Source: Casuarina equisetifolia (taxonomy: Eukaryota; Streptophyta; Magnoliopsida; Fagales; Casuarinaceae). From it: a DNA stretch of 64,000 nucleotides. The translations under genes were made by a program, and so were the position numbers. The stretch covers positions 11,657,583 to 11,721,582 of the forward strand of contig CM052359.1 of the NCBI GenBank assembly GCA_028551475.1, in the 5' to 3' direction. Of this stretch, positions 57,066 through 64,000 are shown in pieces; within the stretch, counting starts at the first letter, position 1, and every line of letters begins with the position of its first letter. Under the pieces are notes generated by a model. It was not told the origin of the DNA and did no database searches. It worked only from the letters and a program-made list of their open reading frames with translations.

Positions 57066-57340
57066 TTTGTTTCCTTCTGTTCCTCCCGAACCAAGCTGAG
57101 GACTTATTATTCCATGACAGACGAAGACGAACCTGGCTGACCAGGGAGCAAAATTTTCCCAAATACACGGGAAGGTTCGGGATCTGATAGCCCGTTCCCC
57201 ATTACACCCATTTAGCCCCGCCTCAGAGAAAACTCTGTTTGGGGTGAGTTGGCCCATGGGCTTGTCTCAAATTGTTATAATTTCTGTTTACGAATCAGAT
57301 TTATGAATGTTTCTGCTTATAAATAATATATTATAGTATA
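57066..57340 (-). promoter_or_regulatory. 5' region of the folate-receptor-like gene
   Basis: A 5' leader of unknown length precedes the ATG at 57065. An upstream ATG-initiated frame (57257) reads in frame through to the signal peptide; it would add 64 residues (MGQLTPNRVFSEAGL...) with no known motif, and I take it as leader. The copia LTR begins about 250 bases upstream, so the promoter is short or shared with it. Confidence 0.4.
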
Positions 57341-57559
57341 CTCTCTCTTTAAATGTATATAGATTTCATTCATTGGGGCAAGGCCTTATATTTTATGGTC
57401 TTGGCCCAATAACTTAGCCTTCTAGCATTAGGTTTTATTCTCTCATTATGTTCACTCTTATGTACCTTGAATCCACATAAGCCACCTTATATCCTCCTCC
57501 TTGAGTAAAATGGACTTATTCCATAATTCTTGATGACTCTCGTTTTTTAATAGCGTAAC
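57341..57559 (+). repeat. 5' LTR fragment of the plus-strand copia relic
   Basis: It ends TTTTTTAATAGCGTAACA and is followed by GGGCATGTCC in place of a clear primer-binding site. It aligns with 63388-63525. The left border is uncertain. Confidence 0.55.
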
Positions 57560-58000
57560 AGGGCATGTCCATTTCCTTTTCCTTTCTCATTCTTTCTTGT
57601 TTTTCTTCATTTCTGCATGTCAGTTCACTCACCACGTTTTTTCATGTCTAGATCTACGAAAAATCGTGTTTTTTGAATCGTGTTAGTTGTTCTACGTTTG
57701 TGGCTCTTAACCCTAATACTTTCGAGGTTGTTCGTTGCAGTTTCTGTTCTTTCCCTTGGATTTTCGGCTCTCTGTTTTTCTCCAATAAGGGACTTTTCAC
57801 AAGCCCTTAGCGTGCCTTGAGAAACATCTTGTGTTCTTAGTTTTTTGCTTTGAGCTCACTAGTCTCTCAAGTCTTTCTACAAACACCTCACTAGAAGTGG
57901 TGTAATGCATTTGTCTTGTCTTGGCTCCTCGTATCTTTATCACCAACCTTGTATTGCCGGTTCACTTGTACAACCAAGGCTCGGAAAGTATGGAAGAAAA
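57560..58000 (+). other. leader or Gag-proximal region of the plus-strand copia relic
   Basis: Unassigned sequence between the LTR fragment and the nested element; pyrimidine-rich, no open frame. Placement inside the copia relic is inferred from position only. Confidence 0.35.
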
Positions 58001-58580
58001 TCACCTCTAAATTCAACAAAATTGAAAACAAAATTCTTCAAGAAATTAAGGTTGCTTAAGAACAGGAAACCCTAGCTTATGGAAAAGGGAATTTGATTTT
58101 GATAAAACAAAGGTTACAATTGATGTCTAATTTATAAACAAAATTTTATCTATACAAAAGGAAAATAAAAATCCTAACATAATTACACAATATACAATTG
58201 ACGAGAGATCCAATCTAATTTGAAAGAATTTTGTAAAGAGTTTGGAACTTTTCCTAAATCCTTCGTCAAGCTAGCCATTGGGTTTGAATTCTTGCCTTCT
58301 TTGTTTGAATTCTTACCTTGTTGGTATCACATGGAAGAATTGTGATGATTGGAATGAAAAAGGAAGGTTTCTTGATTTTGTATTACTAACCTGATTCTTG
58401 TAAAGGTGGCCAATGTTTTTGGTGAAGCACATGATGCTTAGGGCTTGCAATGTAAAGGGCTAATGTGGCTTGGTTGCCTACCTATGTTGCCACTTGGTTT
58501 AATACGGGTGATTTAGCAATGCTAACATGGACTACTGATAAGGCATTTAATACCCTTTTGTAAGTCGACATGTCACACCA
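58001..58580 (-). repeat. probable 3' LTR of the nested minus-strand copia
   Basis: It follows the RNase H tail of the minus-strand element and is non-coding. A start TGACATGTCGACTTAC is likely at about 58575 on the minus strand. There is no second copy in the window to confirm limits. Confidence 0.4.
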
Positions 58581-60760
58581 AACTATGAGCTTGTTTTGAA
58601 AAGTGATAAATTGGGAGGAAAAAAGACCCTTTGTGAAGATATTAGTTGTCTGATTGATTGAGGAGATGAAATGGATATGAAGTTATTGATTCTTAATGTA
58701 CTCATGTATGAAATGAAAGTCAATCTCAATATGTTTGGTGTAAGTATGAAATACTGGATTGGTTGAGAGATAAAAAGCAAAGAGGTTATCACACCAAAAA
58801 GTTAGGAGTGTAAATAAATGTTAATGAAGGTCATAGGGAAAAGCTTCAATCTAAATTAATTTAGCAGCAGTATCGACAAGACTTTTGAATTATGCTTCAC
58901 TGTTAAAGTGAGTAACGGTTTTTTATTTGTGAGAGCTCTATGATATAAGATTTAAACAAAGAAAGATGCAAAAACCATCAATAGATTTGTGATCATCATA
59001 ATCACTAACCCAATGTGCATCTTAATAGGCACAAAGTTGATTGGAAGAAGATTTGGTAATATGAAGGCCATAGCTAGCTATATCTATGATTCCAGAGGTA
59101 AATGCACCTAAGATCAAATATTTCGAGCCGGCTTCCGTGGAAAATTCAGACTTTCTTTTTGATGCTCATTCTAGAGCTTCTGCTCTCCTCTGAGGAGGGG
59201 TTTTTATAGATAGAGAGGTGAGTCGAGGGTGAGAAAACAAATAATTCATTTGACAAAAGTCTAATAAGTAATAGTGGGAGCATGCAAGTATTGGTAGGCA
59301 ATGTTAATAGCATAAGCAATATTAGGCCATGTGAGTGTAAGGTATAAGAGAGCACCTATTATGCTACCATAATGTGTGGAGTTTGGAAAGGGTTCATCAT
59401 CATTGATAAATGACAAGTGGCCCATGGCACTTGGAGTGGAAACTCCACAAGTAAAGTCCATATTAGCATGATGAAGGATATCTTGTAAAAATTTAGCTTG
59501 ATGTAGTAAAAGGCTAGTAAGGATTAGAAGAGCTTCAATCCCTAGGAAGAAATGGAGACCACCTAAATCCTTAATGTCAATTTGTTTTTAGAGTTAACTT
59601 AAAATATGAGTAAGTAGGGCATTAGAAATGTTGGTAAAAATAATGTCACCGACATAGATAAGAGGAAAGACATTGTATTGAGCAATGTGAAGAATGAATA
59701 AAGATAAGTTAACCTTAGAAATAGAAAAGCTAATTTGAATTAAGAATTGGGTTAAGCGATAAGTTCAAGCACAAGGTGCTTGTTTTAAACCATACCGCAG
59801 GCAGCATAGGTGACAAATGGGATTGGGGTGTTAAGGATCACCAAACCTAAAGGTTGGTGCATAAAGACAACTTTATTAAGGTTGCCATGTAAGAATACAT
59901 TTTTAACATCAAGTTGCCTAATAGTCCAACCTTTAGAGTAAGCCAAAGAAAGAAGGGTGCAGATGGTTGTTGGCTTAGCTATTGGACTAAATGTTTCATT
60001 GTAGTTAATGCCAAGATATTAGTAAAAACCTTTAACAATCAAATGGGCCTTATACCATTCAAGAGTATCATTATGGCATAATTTTATTTTATAGACCCAT
60101 TTGCACTCTATAGGTTTAACATTAGGTAGAAGAGGAACGAGGTCCTAAGTTTGATTTTTAATTAAAGTATTTTATTCTTCAGCCATGGCTTTGCACCATT
60201 CTAGTAAGAAATTAGCCTTAATGAAGCATGAAAGTTCCTTATAAGGATGTGAAGTTGTTATTAAAGTATAGGTATGTTAGTGTGTAAGAATTCACCGTGA
60301 AATGGTACCACCTTTAAGTCTTATGGTCATAGGATGACCTTGGAAAATTGTAGAAGGTGGCAATAGAGGCCCAAAAGGTGGATCATCCAATGATGATGAA
60401 GGAGAAGAGGACTGAGAAGTCCTTGTAGGACTAAAAGTGTTAAGCAATCAAGAGATTCATGATCAGGAGCAACCAGAGGCCACAAAGAAAAAGAAAGTTA
60501 TGGAGGGATGGAAGTATTCCCTGAGTGAGAAAGTAATGTGGACAAAGGGAGAAATGAAAATTGAGTCTCATTAAAAATAACATCCACCACAATAAAAGAT
60601 GCTTTGCTTTAGGACAAAAGCAATGATAACACTTATATCATTTAACATAGCCTAAGAATAGGTAAAGGTAGGATCTTAGTTCTAAAGGGAAAGTGATGGG
60701 ATGAAGTAGAGTGAATGATGGGTTGTAGTACCTACAATCTAGTTGTGAAGAATATCCCTA
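58581..60760 (-). pseudogene. copia integrase tail, RT and RNase H (minus strand), decayed
   Basis: Minus-strand reading gives LRSYLYLFLGYVK (end of integrase, about 60690), RT in pieces through 60000-59500, then GSIIGALLYLTLTWPNIAYA and YQYLHAPT (59461-59261), and the RNase H tail [17 protein letters not shown] and TNIFTKGLFSSQF (about 58730-58600). Gag, protease and most of integrase are missing, so the fragment is 5' truncated. Stops and shifts are frequent. Confidence 0.8.
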
Positions 60761-60839
60761 TGATCATTTTGTATAGTACCTTTTGCTAATATAATCATAC
60801 CTTTTTATTTGAATAATTCATGTAACAAACTTTTTGTTT

Positions 60840-61900
60840 CAATAAATTATAATATTTTGCATTGGAAATAAAGACATCCATCCCCTTTTGTTTTGGGTCT
60901 TATTTATGAATTTCCTAATGATGTTGCTTTAAACAATATCAAGACTTGCGATATTTGTCTATTAATGAAGCAAACTCACATGCCTTACCCCACTAGCACC
61001 ACACCAACTTAACAAATTTTTGAGTTAATTCATATACACATTTGAAGGCCCTATAAAGTCCCTATACATTGAAGAACTCATTATTTTCTCAACATCATAA
61101 ATGAATTTTTACAAAGAACTTGAACATTCCTTATTAAGGCCGAAGCTAAAACCCTAGCCAACATTAAAAAAATAATCTTAATGCTAACGACATAATTTGA
61201 TATCCAAGTCAGGATATAGATAATGCCTTAGACTTGTTTAAACTAGAATGCACATCTTTTTTGGTATCCCAAGGTATTGTACATGAAAGTTTAATTGTCT
61301 ATACCTTGTAAAAAAATAAGATAGTTGAGAAGAAACAACACCATATTTTAAATATTGTGTGTGTTACGATTTTATGCAAAATTTGTATCTGTTCTTATGG
61401 TGAGTGCATGCTCATTGCCCTTTATTTGATTAATAAAATACCTATTTTCATTCTCAAAAGGAAACTCCCTTTGAGATTCTACATGGGAAAACATTCTTTC
61501 TTGATCAGTTGCATGTATTTAAGTACTTATCTTAATGTTAAAAACTTCACACAACCTAATAAGTTTAGGCATGGGAAAATTATGTCCATACTCATTGGAT
61601 AATTTCTCACTCAAAAAGGGTATTACTTGTACAATGTCAAAAGGAGATGTTTCTTGATCAATAAGGAATACCTATCTCATTCTCAAAAGAAGTATTCCCT
61701 TTAAGACTCTACAATGGAAAAAAACTCTCTCTTGACCAATTACATGTATTTAGGTGCTTATATTAATGTTAAAAACTTCACACAGCTTGATAAGTTCAAG
61801 CATGGGACAATTATGTGCATACTCATTGTATATTCTCTCACTCAAAAAAGGTATTGCTCATACAATGGCTTGTGAAATATTTCTTGATTAATAAGGATGT
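60840..61900 (+). pseudogene. copia integrase with internal tandem duplication
   Basis: It begins near CDICLLMKQTHMPYPTSTTP (pre-integrase zinc region tail, about 60947), then TLANIKKIILMLTT and FDIQVRI (61150-61220), then ACSLPFI-type and LINKIPIFILKRKLPLRFYM (61357-61602). The segment 61426-61653 is repeated at 61654-61883. The copy is decayed with stops in each frame. Confidence 0.8.
61426..61883. repeat. tandem duplication of about 228 bp inside copia integrase
   Basis: Copy 1 is 61426-61653, copy 2 is 61654-61883, both starting TTGATTAATAA or TTGATCAATAA. Shared blocks include TTAATGTTAAAAACTTCACA and CATACTCATTG. Both copies have diverged, so the duplication is old. A third, short start (TTGATTAATAAGGATG) follows at 61884. 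Confidence 0.88.
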
Positions 61901-61949
61901 CATCTTTCACAAAGATCTTTTTGCTTTTGCATAATTTTCAATACCTTAT

Positions 61950-63403
61950 CCTAAGCCACAAAACCTTTTGCATAATTTTCGCATTCAATGCACCTATGGG
62001 TGATGATACCTTTAGTTGACACCCTGAGTTCATTGCCACTAGTTCTCATCATAGTTATGAGACATGGGTCTAATGTTAATTACACCTATATCTAATTTGA
62101 TCTATCTTCATCCAAATCCTTTCACAACTATTATTCCCTATAGGTCTAGAACTCTTACCTTGTCTTGTTGATCTCACACCATCTTTTTGTTGCCCAAACC
62201 ATACCCATAAACCTCACATTTGAGCAATTAATTATGTACATCCTACCATGCACACCATGACACATAATTTCACTTATGTGTTATCATGTCACCACATGTC
62301 TCTTACTTATAACAATTTCATCGCATTCATATCTATTGTTAAAGAGTCATCCACATATTAAAAGGTAGTGTATGATCCTAAATGGCATGACGCTATAACC
62401 AAAAAATTTAAAGCCTTCAAGTCCAACCATAAGTGGGATATAATTACTTTGCCTACAAAAGGAAACCCATTAACAAAAAATGGGTTTACAAAAATCAAGC
62501 ATCAACCTTATGAAAGCATAAAGAGATACAAAGTACAATTGGTGACAAAAAGATACAATTAAAAAAAAAAGAAAATCAATTACTTGGCGACCTCAACCTA
62601 GTGGGCAAGATGGTCATTGGCATCTTGGTAACATTTGCTCCTATTCATCATTAGGAATTACATTAAATGGATGTGCATAATGGCATTTTTTAAGGAAATC
62701 TTGATAAGAAACTTTACATGATCATTCTAGAAAAGATCAATCATAGAGGAAGTAAAAAAGTTTATCGCTCAAGAAAATCCTTATATGAATTAAAATAAGC
62801 ATTGATGTTGTGGTTTCACAAGTTCTCAAAAGTTCTCCTTGACACCAATCTTTATCAATCTTATCATGACACTTCATTGTTCATCAAGTAAATTAATGAG
62901 GGTAGTTTCATTGTATTCATTTATATTAATGATATTATCATCACAGGGGAAAAAAGCCATTCATTTATATTAAGAATTACTTGCACAAAACATTGATTAT
63001 CCTTTGAAGGGATTACAATATAGCTCTTAACAACACCAAAAAGAAAGATTATCCTTTACTCACAAATGTTCTAGGATTCCAATGTTTGTTTAGGAGATTA
63101 ATATATCTCATTATAACCAAACCTAACATCTGCTATGTTATCTAAATCTTATGCAAATTTATGCACACCCTCAAGTACCCATATAAAAAAGCTACTCTTT
63201 TTATTGTCAAGTACATCAAGAACTTTCCTAATATGGGACTTGTGATGAAGACATACAACAAACTTGGTTTACATTCACTTTGTGATTGTGACTATGCAAG
63301 ATGTGAGTTAAGTAAACAATTTGTTAAAGGATTTCGTCTTCAATTAAGGGATTCCTTGAATTCTTCAAAATGTAAGAAACAAGGTACTGTTTCTAATCCT
63401 TGA
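61950..63403 (+). pseudogene. copia RT and RNase H (plus strand), decayed
   Basis: Frame 62368-62562 (YDPKWHDAITKKFKAFKSNH, KWDIITLPTKGNP, ESIKRYKVQLVTKRYN) is the start of the copia RT. Degenerate RT follows through 62600-63100, including a region with INDIIITG-like sequence at about 62930. The frame 63161-63403 (YIKNFPNMGLVMKTYNKLGL, CDCDYARCELSKQFVKGFRL) is RNase H. The end of RNase H is lost where the LTR fragment begins. Confidence 0.85.
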
Positions 63404-63525
63404 ATTCTCTCGTTATATTTGTTCTTATTTATCTTGAATTCTCATAAACACCCTTATATCTTTGTTCTTAAGTAAAATAGGCTTATTCCATGACTCTTGA
63501 TGACTCTTATTTCTTAGAATACATT
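63388..63525 (+). repeat. 3' LTR fragment of the plus-strand copia relic
   Basis: It partners 57424-57559 and begins within or just after the truncated RNase H frame. It ends near ATTTCTTAGAATACA. Confidence 0.55.
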
Positions 63526-64000
63526 AATTAACTATATTTCTAACATGTCATCTTACCTTAATCTTAGGAAAATCATGAAAGTTCTTATGTACATGTGTTA
63601 AACTTGACTTAAACTCTAATATCATATTAATAATAATCCAAATTCCTTTCTTAATACATGTCTTTTGATTTTTGGTAAGAGGATATTATCCCCAAAAAAT
63701 GAAAATATGGAGAAACCAACATTCAAAAAATAAATAACTAAAATACGATATATATATATATATATATGCGTAATATCATACCTTTTGCCTTGTAGATGTG
63801 ATTTTAGGATGGGTAAAGTGCAACCATTTCCCAACACATAAAAACAATATCTTAACCTAAACCCAAAAAAGAGGAAAATCTTGGTGCCACGCGATATACT
63901 ATTAGGTCTGAGCTTTGCCTCATTGTGTTGGTGAATTAGCAAAATGATGACGGCTTCCATTGGATGATCCTTACCCACAATTTGTGGTTGAAATACAATC
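63526..64000. other. AT-rich tail, no recognised gene
   Basis: A minus-strand open frame of 118 codons (63978-63622) contains the TA microsatellite and a hydrophobic stretch with no known domain. It is likely chance. Confidence 0.4.
63748..63767. repeat. (AT)n microsatellite
   Basis: Ten AT units, uninterrupted. Confidence 0.85.

Larger units (their letters stand above)
57341..63530 (+). mobile_element. copia relic (plus strand) with a nested minus-strand copia fragment
   Basis: An LTR fragment at 57341-57559 recurs at about 63388-63525 (ATTCTCTCATTATGTTC versus ATTCTCTCGTTATATTTGTTC, ATTCTTGATGACTCT versus ACTCTTGATGACTCT). Between them lie leader sequence, the foreign minus-strand fragment (about 58000-60760) and plus-strand integrase, RT and RNase H (60840-63403). 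All frames are broken. No target duplication could be identified. Confidence 0.7.

Noticed and set aside
63622..63978. 118-codon minus-strand frame with hydrophobic content
   Set aside because: It includes an AT microsatellite translated as IYIYIYIY and has no family resemblance.

Overview
This is a nuclear genomic window from a plant, very probably a woody or long-lived eudicot. It carries spliced genes with GT-AG introns, plant-specific families (a SWEET16/17-type sugar transporter pair, a DUF538 protein, a TOPP8-like protein phosphatase 1) and many decayed Ty1/copia and Ty3/gypsy LTR retrotransposons nested in one another. The genus cannot be fixed from the sequence. I found no rRNA, tRNA, CRISPR array or organellar insert.

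Layout. 1-21,830 is a retrotransposon graveyard. It holds a SIRE-like copia element on the minus strand (1-about 4,790), two related TGATAA-type LTRs flanking a foreign gypsy pol fragment (about 5,688-11,090), a copia 3' end (11,390-12,970), and a third gypsy relic (13,000-20,100). That relic is split at 13,497-17,311 by a non-autonomous LTR element with no recognisable pol. The 5' end of another LTR element lies on the minus strand (21,830 to about 20,700). 22,857-24,103 is SWEET gene A (6 exons, +). 25,082-35,772 is a nest: a solo LTR, then gypsy element P with a palindromic 3' LTR, into which chromovirus-like gypsy element Q (27,236-34,501, 5-bp target duplication CAATC) has jumped; Q itself carries a 1.56-kb solo SIRE-like LTR. 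39,374-41,638 is SWEET gene B (+), with the same exon plan as A, so A and B are tandem duplicates pushed apart by retrotransposons.

42,552-57,065 is the gene-rich part: a single-exon DUF538 gene (+), a 4-exon PP1 catalytic subunit gene (+), and a 4-exon folate-receptor-like membrane protein gene (-). The 3' flank of the last gene is a triplicated repeat of about 355 bp. 57,300-63,530 returns to retrotransposons: a plus-strand copia relic holding a minus-strand copia fragment, with a 228-bp tandem duplication in the integrase.

The genes do not form a pathway together. The SWEET pair would move sugars across a membrane (the tonoplast in the SWEET16/17 clade), PP1 would dephosphorylate proteins, and the folate-receptor-like protein is secretory or membrane-bound. 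The retrotransposon reading frames are broken by stops and frameshifts and look inactive. I found no convincing new multi-gene system. The most unusual items are the palindromic LTR, the pol-less LTR element, the TE-separated SWEET pair, the triplicated 3' flank and an unrecognised reading frame at 25,595-25,897. Exon borders and repeat ends were read by eye.
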